Position numbers and translations under genes: made by a program
The notes under the pieces: model-generated
The model's database searches: none
What the model was told of the DNA's origin: nothing
Seen by the model: only the letters and a program-made list of their open reading frames with translations
Assembly: GCA_038030265.1 (NCBI GenBank)
Contig: CM075937.1
Coordinates: 16,430,001-16,494,000 of the forward strand
Direction of reading: 5' to 3'
DNA length: 64,000 nucleotides
From: Corythucha ciliata
Taxonomy: Eukaryota; Arthropoda; Insecta; Hemiptera; Tingidae
Part shown: piece after piece, positions 34,026-45,109 of the stretch
Layout of the letters: the number at the start of each line of letters is the position of its first letter
Position numbering within the stretch: position 1 is the first letter of the stretch

Positions 34026-34960
34026 TTCAGTTAATTTTGAGTTTGAGTTTGAGCAGCGCTCCCCCAATCCGATGTTTGAGGAATCGAGAAAAAAATGTGT
34101 TGAATTCACCATTGAGTTCACCAGCCAGATCTGTAAACTTTGGGCTTTGAAAGAACCAAATATAACTACCGGAGTTGCTTGTTTTTATGGAGCCAAACGT
34201 GGAATTGGTTCTCGAATTTGCCAAAACAGCAAAATTGGGGTCCATTAGTGCTGAATCCGCGAGTTTGTTCGTATGAAGACCACAAACGTGTGAAATTGCT
34301 TTTTGCCGCCTACTTGCCTCTACATCGGCACATTGGAGCGCCTTCTCAATTTTCTGCTTAAGGTCCTAAAGAAACTTGCATGGGAATCCGCGTATTTTCT
34401 CTATTTTAGTCACAAATTTGCTTCCAGAAGACATAAATTTTCTCAATGTTAGTCGTTAGAATTACGCATTCGATTGCTCGATCGAATATTCAGCCACATT
34501 GTTTGCTGATCACAGGTAACGTTCTATTCTCCTAGTCGGATATGCTGAAAACCATCGAAAGGAGCCAAGTCACTGTACAATCGTATACCAAAACTCCTTA
34601 TCGCGTGCCTAAATCTTCGAACATGAACCTAAAAATCATCATTTTTCCATATTATTCAAGCTTTTCTCTGATAGGTGGCCCGTGGCGGTCCGCCTCACTC
34701 GCCGTTACCTCGGTACGCCACTGTTCACGGCACACTCTTGCTCTTTCACACGTTCCTACTCTGAATAGTGTGATTACGCCATTTTATGGACGTTGTAGCC
34801 AATTTAGCTCATAGCACGTCATTTATCCAGTAAAACTGCCTTTAGGACTCAAATTACCCAGGAAAATTAACCCAGAAACAAGAGAATTTCATGAAGAGGC
34901 GGTAAATTTTGTGAAGAATTTGGAATTTTTGCCTCAATAATAGACATAATTGATTCGCAA
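34026..34960. other. Mixed repeat remnants, no gene
   Basis: Bases 34130-34250 contain family E-like text (GCCAAAACAGCAAAATTGGG). Bases 34310-34470 are similar to 45965-46110 (ACATTGGAGCGCCTTCTCAAT and TCCAGAAG), a piece of the family A-carrying repeat. Open frames up to 90 codons have no recognisable motif. Confidence 0.55.
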
Positions 34961-35251
34961 AATGCTATTTTCTGGGGGGGGGGGGGTTAAATTTACAGCT
35001 CGGATTATTGCTCCTCCAATGCCGGCTGTCTTCCGCCGCCACTGCTTCTGATCCATTTTTGTTGGCAATTTGAAGGAGAATATTATTTTTGTCTTTAGTA
35101 AGTGTCACGCAAAACCTCATAAATTTCGAAATATTTGAGACATACTGAAAAAAAAAAAAATCATAATTTGTCAAATTATTCCCCATCCCACTTATTCCCG
35201 TTGCCCAAAACTTTGGAACTTTTCACCAATCAATAATTATGTTGGTTGTAA

Positions 35252-35388
35252 AGGCCCGTTCACAAGCTCTATGTTTGCGTCGTGTGGAGTCTATGCAACC
35301 AAAAAAATTTATTCCCTCGAAAAATGAAGCATTTTGATAGGTTGCGTAGACACCACACAACGAAAACATAGAGCTTGTGAACGGGCCT
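35252..35388. mobile_element. 137-bp hairpin MITE with TAA target duplication
   Basis: The ends AGGCCCGTTCACAAGCTC and GAGCTTGTGAACGGGCCT are perfect inverted repeats that extend imperfectly to about 50 bp, with TAA at 35249-35251 and 35389-35391. The loop holds CCCTCGAAAAATGAAGCATT. A diverged relative is at 56729-56866, and a fragment with similar text lies around 7590-7650. Non-coding. Confidence 0.92.
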
Positions 35389-36047
35389 TAAAGAGCAATT
35401 TGGCGTTGGAATGAAACTTTTACTTTGGATGTTGGGTTTTAGGTCTAATTGCATCGTACTATTACAAACATAAGGTATACGTTTTGTCAGCGGACCCCCC
35501 GCACTTTCAACATAATCTAAATTGATCAGTGATTAGTGATTACCATAAAAACCCGATAGTATGTGATAGTTTGAGGTCCAGAACCTTCGTTTTTGGCAAA
35601 TTATTTCATTTTGAGAAAATGCATCCAACTTTGATCGCCTGCGTCCCGGTTGGTGCTGGATTTGAGCAAAAACGTATTTTAACAAAATCGCAGCAAATTC
35701 AATTCTCTAAAACTTTAAAAATAAACATTTTGGTTGAAAACCGCTTAGTTTAGAAGTTATGAGGGGAAACCCAAAAAAAGTCTAAAACTTTCGAGGTTTT
35801 TTGGCTCTCCCCAAGTTAGCAAAGGGTCCTCGAGTTGGAAAACTTGACAGAGTCATCCCGCAGCATCCCCGAGCAACCAGTAAAAGTTCGGTACCAGTAA
35901 GAAATACTTCGGAATTTTTTCCGGGTACAATGTACCTATCTACTGGACTAATAACCGATGCAAACAAAATTGATTTGGGAAATCGTGTCTCTCATTTGCC
36001 CTGTTAATAGGCTTTGTTGGGTTTGGGAATGAAATTTACAAAGACAC

Positions 36048-36215
36048 CGGCGAGTCCGGTGACATTAGGCATTTGCTTAAACGAACTGCTACAGTTGTTA
36101 CTTAAGTGACAAAATCACTGGTTTTTGTCACAGTGACTGCACAGTCACCGGAGCTAGTTGTCACTGTGACCGACAAAAGCTGTCACGTCACACCTCTACC
36201 CCACCGTGCTAGTAG
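36048..36215. repeat. GTGAC/GTCAC motif array
   Basis: At least ten GTGAC or GTCAC motifs occur in both orientations within about 160 bp, ending TCACGTCACACCTCTA at 36182-36197. That end resembles a hAT-like terminus (reverse complement TAGAGGTGTGACG). No left terminus or target duplication was found. The layout parallels the GGACCG and GTATCGA arrays. Confidence 0.55.
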
Positions 36216-37765
36216 AGACGCTTTTCGCTACTTTCATTTTCAGAAAAAAAAAAAAAAAAAAAAAAAAAAAACTTCAAGGTCGAAAATATTGCAGAGTCGC
36301 TATTGTTTTTTCCTTCCCTTTTTCGAAACAATATGTTTCTCTTCCGCCTAGGAAAGAAAAAGCAGTAAATATCGATTGTGCATCAAAATAGTCACTTTCG
36401 CTGTGGTTGGTGGTTCAACTCGAATAAAGTCCGCATTTTTCATTATTTATTCGGTCCTTTTGAGCGATGAGAATTCGGGCGAAAGGTGTACCTCCGATAC
36501 TCTGTTTTTGTTGTTTTTTTTTTAACCGAGCCAAGAATTAAAGCTCCTTTTATCTTTACTACAAATACTGGCCGCATTTCCCCAACGATCTTTTTTTTTT
36601 AATGTTAACTTTTGAGGTGTAGCATAAATGAGAAAGCTCAAATTCCAGTAGAATTGGCTTCGACGGCTTCATCAAAAGAAATGCATCGATTGTTCTCTCA
36701 GTTTTATTGACATTTCTCTACGAGCACGTTAGAAATCGTCATAATAAATTTAAAACAACCTTTAAAACGGACAGATTTTTCCCACCTCGTGAGGCGAAAA
36801 ACAATCATCCTCAGCGAGTCATTAATGCTGTCAGTTTCTGGTCGTTTGACTTGTCATTACAGAGCGCGGTGATATTAAAAAGAAACGACACACTTATTCC
36901 CTTTAGTTTATCTTGATGGAGATGTGTTTTTTCCCCTCATAAGTGGCACAAAACTATTATGTACGTACTTTTACACATTTTTTTTTAATGACTGACCTTG
37001 ATTTAAAAAACTCTCCCGATACTACCTTGCGGTTTTTTTTTGTATTGAAAGCGAAGTATAATGTCCGGTCCCCCCTTGTAGGACGGAAATTAAATATCGC
37101 AGCCCGCGCTGAGTGCTGGAGATTGGCTGCACCCATCAGAAAATACGATACGGATATTCGCCAAAGTTTGGGTTATTCAGTTATGTAAAGTTGTTGAAAA
37201 ATTGGGGAAACACGCATGGGGATGAATCAGAATGAAAATAATCTCCGGGAGGACTAGGGGCCTCGAGCAGGATGTACGAGGGAGATTACGAAACCCGAAA
37301 GGGGTAAATCCCGCCGCTTATTTTGGTATTTCGACCCCTATAATCTTCCTATTCGGCGTCCTACACACTGTACTGTAACATAACAAGGTGAAAGAAAACA
37401 AAAGACACGCTAATATTTAATTACGCAAGAGAAATATTGAAACGGAACGTGTTCCGACCTCAATTCCAAAGAAACAATGTCCTCAAGCTCTAATGAAAAC
37501 AAAGATGTGTTTGTTTTTTTTTCTCAACCTGAATTATGACTTTATGGATCTATTTCTGACAATACACGTACATCCTCTTCACGGCGAGCTTTCCCAGGTG
37601 TATGGGAATGGCGAGAGGCCCAAGTAAAGTCAATACCCCCCACACACACACTCCTCCATCAACACCGTCACCCAAAACGTGACCTGAATATCCCGAAAAA
37701 AAAGGTGGACAAAAATTAAGCTCTTTTACAGCTACAGTTGACTCCAGTCTGAAGTCTCAAACCAG

Positions 37766-37807
<42 letters not shown>

Positions 37808-38430
37808 AAGAATGGAAAGCATTAAATTCTTCTGCGACCACGACGGTGACAGTTGATGCTTGGGCCGCAGCCGCATTTCCAGAAGAAAGGGAGAATTTAT
37901 ACGACCTTTTTGATCGTCCTCCTAACACACATCTTTCGAAAATTGAATTTCCGATTTTTTATTTATTTTTCCCAAACTCTTAAATCTGTCATTTTTTATT
38001 TTTTCACCTCCGAGTTCCTGCTCCGTGAAACGGAATTTAAACGCCAATTTGTTTTGTCCGTTCTAATTTTCATGAGTTTAAAAATGACACGAGGCCTATC
38101 CATTATGAGCGCATCTAAAATTTGGGGAATTATGCAAAAACCGCTTGGTCGAAGCTTCTTTCTTTATCATAAGCATAATTCAGCCTACATAATTATTAAT
38201 AAATTCGAATTAATAACTTGAACGGATAGGTTGCTGAGAATGCAGGGATGGTGGGGGGGGGGACCGACTTGTCCTTTACGATTTTATTTTTTGTTGAACT
38301 TGTTGTTAGTTCGAGCTGATCTTGTTTCTATTCCACTACAGATCATACTGAGAATGCCTGAGTCAGGGTGAAAACCGGTTTTGGTTGTAATAAAAATATC
38401 AAGTGAGTGCTGACGATATATTTTTCCACG
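36216..38430. other. Low-complexity AT-rich DNA, no gene seen
   Basis: The stretch contains A-runs at about 36243-36271 and 37769-37805. The second (over 30 A with one interruption) could be the tail of a retroposed sequence, but I recognise nothing upstream. The 122-codon open frame at 37853-38221 is Phe/Leu/Lys-rich and unrecognised, so I do not call it a gene. Confidence 0.55.
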
Positions 38431-38432
38431 GC

Positions 38433-38525
38433 AGTGGCGTGCCTAGGACTTTTTCTTGGGAGGGTTATTCCAATTACGAAACATAATTTATAATATTTAT
38501 ACAATAATTTTTAAAAAATGAATAA
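38433..38525 (+). mobile_element. Transposon end (CAGTGGCGTGCCTAGGAC...)
   Basis: CAGTGGCGTGCCTAGGACTT followed by TTTCTTGGGAGGG matches, in the opposite orientation, the stretch 59950-59985 (CCCAAGAAAAATGTCTGGG and GCACGCCACTG read on this strand in reverse). It is therefore one terminus of an interspersed element. The other terminus was not located. Confidence 0.6.
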
Positions 38526-39069
38526 AGGAGGAGTATTTTCTTTCAAGATTATACGAGTGAGCCTTCAAGGAATTCAAGTGTCCCTGAGGCACAGAGGCGG
38601 GAACCTAATGCATTTAAATACCATCACCCATTATCACTGGCGTGCCAACCGGAGTGCTCAATGGGTCCGCGGAAAACCTGTCACATTCGAACTTCTGCGG
38701 GATGTTAATTGAGGGGCCACCGCATCCCCGGGAAAAATCGCGCGGCTCCCGAAAACGTGAGCAAGTTGCCAAGAATTGATCTATCACGATGAGAGCACCT
38801 CTTAGTGGTTCGTCCGATGTAAATAATCCGTTTCTATTTTCGGATTCCTCGTGTCGTGAAACCGCTAGGCCAGGCGTGGCCAACCCAGGGCCCGTGGGCC
38901 AATAACTAGCCCACTGAGCCTTTCACAATTGCCCGCCCGTGACCTGCAGTGGTATTATTACGATTTTTAATGTTTTTGTGCAAATGAAAAACGCTATAAC
39001 GCGCGCCTCCTCGTGAGCGGCTCAGACTAATCGAACTTGACGTGGGAACACGCTGTCCCACGTGTGATA

Positions 39070-39210
39070 GGCCCCTTTTACACGAGTGAGTTTTTTGTTC
39101 AAAAATATGTTCAATCTGATCACAAACACACAATGTGAGGCCGGGAACATATGTGAATTTTTTTCAAAATGGTTAGTTTGATCAAAAAACTTACTCGTGT
39201 AAAAGGGGCC
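39070..39210. mobile_element. 141-bp hairpin MITE with ATA target duplication
   Basis: GGCCCCTTTTACACGAGTGA at the left and the reverse-complement-like TTACTCGTGTAAAAGGGGCC at the right (one mismatch near the inner end) flank a loop. ATA occurs at 39067-39069 and 39211-39213. Non-coding. Confidence 0.88.
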
Positions 39211-39289
39211 ATAAAAAATTCTAGAAAAGGCTTTTATTTGTTTATGTTCACATTGCTCTGACAAGCACCATCATGAACAAAATTATGAA

Positions 39290-40445
39290 CGGATAAAATT
39301 TTGGTAAGTGCTAATATTCGAGCCCACTTAATCCAGACCAAAATTGAAAATAACGCTAATTTGGGGCTGAAATTTAGATACACGACTAATTGACAGCTGA
39401 AATTATTGAGACAAATCTCAGATTCATGGACACAAGTGAGAAAAAGTGCTAAATCACGGTTAAAATTAAGAAAAATACACAGCTTATTCGCGAGGTAAAA
39501 CGTCACATCTCGGCTCGTTAAAAAAAAAAAACAAAAAAAAACAAAAAAACAACAACAACAGTAACAACAGTAACAATGGTTCGCGTTTAAAATCACGAAA
39601 CACGCTAATTCACAGAAAAATAGTGAAAAATCGATAATACGCCGATGGTTTTGAGAAAAAGCGCTAATTCGTAAGAAAACATAAATTCTCAGGTAATTCA
39701 GAACGCAAGTTCATGGCTCAATCTGAAAAAACGCTGATTCGTGGGGAAAATTAAGAAAAAGTGCTATAATTCATGGATAAAATTGGGGGAAATCGCTCAT
39801 TAGCTGCTACAATCACGAATTCACGGCTATAAAGTGGAGAGAATCGCTAATTCCTATAGAATGGGGAGGAGTAGCTAATTTACCTATAAAATTGAGAAGC
39901 GCTGACGTGTGGAGAAAAAAAACGCTAATTCGCGGCTTCTGAAGTTACTTCGTGGCTGAAAGTGAACAAAATCGCTAATCCACGGCTAAATGAGGAAAAT
40001 GCGCTAATTCTCCGGATGAAATTCAGAAAAAGCGTTAATTTGCGGCAAAAACTGGGAAACAAAACTCTCATTTACGTCTCGCTAAGAGGCTAAAATTAGA
40101 TAAAACTCTAATTCACGGCTAAAATCAAGAAAAATAGTTATCTATGGGGTTAAATTGAAAACGTTTGCTAATTAAAATGTTTCTCAAAATAAATTGAGTA
40201 ATAAATGGCAAGCCGCGGTTTCTGGAGGCAAATTCGTGGCTAAAATTAGAAAAATAGCGCTAATTCTCGGTAAAATAGCTTATTAGCGGCCAAAATAAGG
40301 AACAACACAAATTCATTGCAAAAAAAATGGCTAATTCGCGGATGAAATGGAGATACATCGCTAATTACCCGATGAAATTGAGAATAAGTGATAAAGTGTG
40401 GAAAAAAAGCTAATTCTCGGCTCTTGAAGGCAACTTCACGGCGGC
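39290..40445 (+). repeat. Minisatellite family A, forward, ~1.15 kb
   Basis: Around 35 degenerate units carry GCTAATTCGCGG-, CTAAAATTGAG- and AAAAAGC-like text, often with TTCTGGAGGCAAATTCGTGG variants between groups. A short stretch at 39515-39560 is A/C-rich (AACAACAACA). The open frames through it are stop-free by chance. Confidence 0.9.
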
Positions 40446-40849
40446 GTTGCGCGTTGGTGAAAGATTCTCCCGGGGCGCCAAATGTCCAAGGCTGGCACTG
40501 CATCGCTCTGCCCCATGGCACATTTTTGTGCAAATGAAAAACGCTATTATACCTGTGGTTAACTAATGTTGTTGAACTTATTGAACAAGCCCTAAGAGCG
40601 TTTTATTCAGAGGGTCACGGCCATTTGCTTTAGAATCAGTGTTGTGCTCGATGGGGGGGGGATGGGTGGCCCGTCTGAGTTCTTACAACCATGGTTTGTA
40701 CCATGGTGTGGCGTGGTGTGTGGTGTGGGACCATGGTTTGGCCCACGACCAAAAAACGTTGCCCGGCCCTGCCCTATAGATGAACCGTCTCGTCCAATTT
40801 TAAAGGGCATTTTTTGAAATTTGCTGGTACCAGGAAAAAAAGGTAGCAG

Positions 40850-41180
40850 TGGACGATTTTAAGACGTTTTGTTCAAAGTTTTTCGAACTATGCCGGATGC
40901 GATTTATGAGCCCATTTGGAGAGTGCATGGTAAAATTCGAAATACAACAGAACCGGTCCAAAACTCACCCAAAAGGGCGTCAACACGTCTTAAATCGGCC
41001 AAACATAAGAGCATTTTGCGATGTCATTGGTTTCGGCCGGTTTTATCGAGTCTGCTCAGTCCACGTGCGTCGAGGCTCTTCCTCGTGCTTCAGGACTGGC
41101 AAACGCGGATCCAGAAACGGGCTCGATGGGCTACAAGTACCGGGTCACACATTAGTTCCGGAAAAGGCGAATAAATCGTG
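40850..41180 (+). other. Unrecognised open stretch, no gene call
   Basis: Two overlapping plus-strand frames of 101 and 110 codons are open here, with no motif I recognise and composition close to the neighbourhood. The frames overlap over almost their entire length, so at most one could be real. Possibly part of a diverged transposon. Confidence 0.25.
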
Positions 41181-41269
41181 AAATTCCTAAAACTAGTAGT
41201 TAGTTATTTCTCGGCATAAATAAACTGCCGGTATACGCCGAACCCCAGTTCCCGTAGGTCTTTAGGCGG

Positions 41270-41705
41270 CTAAAATTGAGGAGGATCACTAATGTAATGT
41301 GTGTCATAGGGTAAGTTCACGGCTAAATGTTCGAAAAAAGGCCAATGGGTGCGAATAGCCGTGTTTGGCCCTTTTTTTGTTGAGATAGCCATTTTGAAGG
41401 CGTGAATCGTCATTCACTATCTACATCCTCTGTAGGGCGCAAATTATCAGTTTAAAAATTTTTAGAGCTTGAAGCGTGAATTGCTTACGCTTCAAGCTCT
41501 GAAAATTGACAGAGCGATTATGCCATTTTTTCAGCGTGAATAATCAGTTTTGCTATTTTTAGGGGACGAATTGCCAATTTGGACATTTTCAAGGCGTGAA
41601 AGCCCAGTTTGGCGATTTTGGACGGGCGAATTGTTGGTTTTGCCATTTTCAGGGCAGGAATTATGTGTATAGGCCTTTTTGAAGCTCGAATCTAAAGCTC
41701 GTCGG
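41270..41705 (-). repeat. Minisatellite family C, reverse orientation
   Basis: Units of about 35 bp contain GCCATTTTCAGGGC and GTGAATTGCCAATTTGG-like text. This is the reverse of the 57780-59870 array. An inverted pair GCGTGAATTGCTTACGC and GCTTCAAGCTCTGAAAATT lies near 41470-41505. Confidence 0.75.
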
Positions 41706-41837
41706 TTTTAAGAAGCATGGTCACGTTCCTGTATTCACCACTTTCCTCACCGATAAATGTGAGGGAAGGCTCAGTCACGATGGAAACTGTTACTCATCTG
41801 TTGAATTAAGGAACTCTCCCTAATTTCTTCCAATCAG

Positions 41838-42090
41838 GGATGGATTCGTGGCCGGCCCGAGTTTTTATAACTCCGGCTCGGCCCGATCCAAAATATGCCA
41901 GCCCGGCCCGAGGCCCGTGTCCGTCCCTACTTCCTAAATCTTACATGCAAAACCAAGACCAAGACTACCGTGGTCTTGGTCTTGCGAGTAGTGAGTCGGT
42001 ATTGGTCTTGGTCTTGGTCTTGCATGCAAGAACAAGACCAGTCTTGCGAGACCGGCCTGATCTTGCTCATCTCATCACTATCTCCACCTG
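41838..42090. repeat. GGTCTTG/CAAGACC motif array
   Basis: A CAGGGATGGATTCGTGGCC start with CCCGGCCCGAG repeats is followed by CAAGACCAAGAC and GGTCTTGGTCTTG tracts in opposite orientations and TTGCATGCAAG in between. The layout parallels the other motif arrays, and the start looks like a hAT-like terminus. No target duplication was found. Two overlapping frames of 85-92 codons are repeat artefacts. Confidence 0.65.
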
Positions 42091-42129
42091 TGTCACCATT
42101 ACCTCGTTCCGCTACTGATTCACGGACAG

Positions 42130-42965
42130 AACTGATAAAAAGTGCTAAATGACGTCTAAAATTAAGAAAAATGCTTAGCTACTTCGCCGCTAAAGTTTCC
42201 CTGAAGCTTCTTCGGATAAAGTGCAGAAAAGGCGGTAATTGGAGGCTAGAAGTATAGAACTACAATTTTCGCTTCTGACGGCAAGTTCATAGCTCAAAGG
42301 CCTCAAACTGAAGAAAAAGCGCTAATTCATTGAAAAAAGCAAAAAAAAATCGCTAATACGAATCTAAAGTTAAGAAAAAGTGCTAATTCATGGAGAAAAT
42401 CACACACTAGCGGCTAAAATCAGGGAAAACACAATGTACTGCCAAAATTCAGAACAATTGCTAATTCCGTGACTAAAATGGAGATAAATCGTTAGTTCAC
42501 GGCTAAATGGTGAAAAATCGCGAATTCACGGCTAAAATAGAGATGAAACGCTAATTCGTGGTTATAATTAAGTGATAAAAATATGGAGAGGAAGCGCCGA
42601 AGTGAGAAAAGAAACGCTAATTTGCGGTGTAATTGGAGAAAACGTCGCAATTTGTGACTTCTGAATAAGGTAACTTCGAGCCAGAACCTGACAAAAATTC
42701 CTTATCCGTGGCCAAATTCAGAAAAAGCGTTGGAAAATTTGCGGCGAAAATTTGGGAAAAATTTCTAGTCCATGCTGAAATTTATTGTTGAATTGTAAAA
42801 AAAAAATCTATGATTAGTGGCTAAAATGATGAATGATGATAAAATCAAGAAAAATGGCTAATTGGTGGGTAAATTTGCTAATTCAAAGAAAATTGAGAAA
42901 ATGGCAAGCCGCGGCTTCTGGAGGCAACTTCGTGGCCAATCAGGAAAAAGCGCTACTCTTAGTTT
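42130..42965 (+). repeat. Minisatellite family A, forward
   Basis: Degenerate ~30-bp units like those at 39290-40445, with the shared end TGGCAAGCCGCGGCTTCTGG and GGCAACTTCGTGGC near 42905 (also near 40205). It ends at the modular element at 43001. Confidence 0.9.
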
Positions 42966-43000
42966 TTAAGTCATACAACACTTGGTTACTTAGTTAATAT

Positions 43001-44155
43001 TTTAGTGCATTTCATTCTGAAAATGCACTATTGGTCTCGTCGTGATGGTGGCAAACATGGGTCATGTCATGTTTTTTTCACATTTCAGAACCTCTAGAAC
43101 ACGAATTCAGTGGTCTCCAGGATTCATATATATATATATACGTATATATTTTATTTATTGGTTTATTTTTAAGCTTATGGCCGTTTTCTTGTTAGCACGA
43201 TAACTCTCGAAGAAATTTATTTAGCGGAACGCGCTTTGGCACAAAAATCAGAAGTCATAAGACCCCGGTCGGTATTGCATTTGGGCCAAATCGGTCGAGG
43301 TGGAGGGGGAGAAAATAGGGGTTGAAATGGTCAAAAAATCACTATAAATCGCCAGTTGATTCGAGAAGCGTCATATTCAGTACGTATACTCCATGTTAGA
43401 GTAGCCTTTGATTCCCATTTTAATTTTTTGAAAAAGTCGAAGGGGAGGGGGTGTTGCTCCCGGAGTGCAAGTAATCGTGTGGTCTTGTTAGCACGATAAC
43501 GCTCGAAGAAATTAATTTAGCGGAACGCGCTTTGGCACAAAAATCAGAAGTCATAAAACCCCGGTCGGTATCGCATTTGGGCCAAATCGGTGTAGGTGGA
43601 GGGGGGGGGGAATAGGGGTTGAAATGGTCAAAAAATCACTATAAATCACCAGTTGATTCTAGAAGCACTATATTCGGTACGTATACTCCATGTTATAGTA
43701 GCCTTTGATTCATATTTTAATTTTTCGAAAAAGTCAAGATGGTGGGTGGTCCTTCCGGTGTGGAAGTGTAAAAATAGCGTTGAACTTCGCTAGTTCATCT
43801 TAGCGCTCTAAAATTCGACTCAATATTTTAATGTAACGAAAGCCCTGGGTTCCATTGAGATTTATCGAAAACTTTGATGGGGGTGGGTGAAATGGGGATG
43901 AAATTTTAAAAAAAGCTTAAATTCACACGTTTAGGTATTATAAAATACGGCACAAAAATTTAATATAACAAAGCCCTTGGAAAACTACCGAAACTTTTCG
44001 ACATTTTTGAAGAGAGGGTGGTGAAAATAGAGGAAGAAGTTCGGCTTAATGAAACAAATTATGGTATCAAAATTATTACTTCTGGGACGGCTTAGGGTAT
44101 CCGTATACGGAATGAAATGCACTCTTTTCGACCGCCAGCTGCCGGAGCGAAATTT
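43001..44155. mobile_element. Modular element, copy 3
   Basis: It has the same head (from TTTAGTGCATTTCATTC), a TATA-rich stretch at 43128-43165, two 296-bp repeats (43188 and 43484) and the full tail ending CGCCAGCTGCCGGAGCG near 44149. AGTGCATTTCATTC (43004-43017) and GAATGAAATGCACT (44110-44123) are 14-bp inverted repeats near the two ends, but the conserved part continues about 30 bp beyond the right one. This is the cleanest copy, placed between two oppositely oriented family A arrays. Confidence 0.88.
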
Positions 44156-44219
44156 TATTTTTAGGGTTTTGACTTTTTTCTTCTTCTACTTCTTTGTTTC
44201 CTGAGCTTTCGCCTTCTTG

Positions 44220-45010
44220 TGCTGATTAGCGTTTTTTCTACACATTCATCGGTGAATTAGCTACTTGTCTCCATTTTAGCCGTATGTAAGCGATTTTTAT
44301 CAATTTTTGCCGTAAATTATATCGCTTTTTCGTAGTTGGCCACGAAGTTGGTTCCGAAAATCGTGACTTGACATTTTCTCATTTTTTTTTTCTTCAATTT
44401 TCTGTCAATGAGCAAATTTTCTAAAATTAACCCTCAAATTAACCATTTTCTTTATTTTAGCCGCTAATTATAGATTTTTCTACATTTTTTCAGGCACGAA
44501 TTATAATTGTTTCTCAATTTTCGCCGCAAATTGCCGAACGGTTTTTCTAAATTTGGCCGCGGATTAACACTTATTTCAAACTTTCCAGCCCGAATATATA
44601 CTATCAGAAGCCGCGAATTGACGTTTTCTCAATTAAACCGCAAATTAGCGTGTACTCTTCACTTCAGCGCTTCTTCTTAATTTTATCGGATTAGCGAATT
44701 AGCAATTTTCCTCAATTTCAGCCGCGGGGTAGGTATTTTTTCACATCTTAGCTGTAAATTAGCGATTTTTCTGAATTTTTTCAGGTAATTCGCATTTTTC
44801 TTGATTTTAGCCGCTAATGATCCATCTTAATTTCATAATGCATTTTTTCTTAATTTTAGCTGCGAATTGGCTAGTTTTTCGCTTATTCAGCTATGAATTA
44901 GCGCTTTTTCTCAGTTTGAGTCACGAACTTGCCTTCTATCGTCTAGCCTGCAATTAGCGCTCTTTCTACACGTTATCCACGGGAGCTTCAAGAAACATAA
45001 ATTAGCCTCG
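44220..45010 (-). repeat. Minisatellite family A, reverse
   Basis: Units of the TTTTAGCCGCGAATTAGCG type, T-rich between units. With the forward array at 42130-42965 it forms an inverted pair around the modular element. Confidence 0.9.
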
Positions 45011-45109
45011 AAGTATTTTTCTTAATTTAACTCTTTTTTTAATTTAACGCTTTCTCACTAAATTCACTTTATTCCACTAAATTTATTGGCACTAAGTGAA
45101 TAGACTATA

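Larger units (their letters stand above)
38871..40771. mobile_element. Possible hAT-like element with minisatellite interior
   Basis: The left end CAGGCGTGGCCAACCCAGG and, on the opposite strand at the right, CAGGGCCGGGCAACGTTTTT are the kind of paired ends seen in hAT elements of the GGCC-rich type. The flanking 8-mers (CGCTAGGC and CCCTATAG) match at only 5 of 8 positions, so the pairing is tentative. A ~27-bp segment (TTTTTGTGCAAATGAAAAACG) occurs both at about 38972 and about 40523. The interior holds a hairpin MITE and a long family A array, and no transposase. Confidence 0.5.

Noticed and set aside
37853..38221. 122-codon frame
   Set aside because: It is Phe/Leu/Lys-rich in AT-rich DNA, with no recognisable domain or neighbouring exon.
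39290..40445. Regular ~30-bp repeats considered as a CRISPR array
   Set aside because: The units are contiguous and degenerate, with no unique spacers and no cas genes, and the sequence is eukaryotic.
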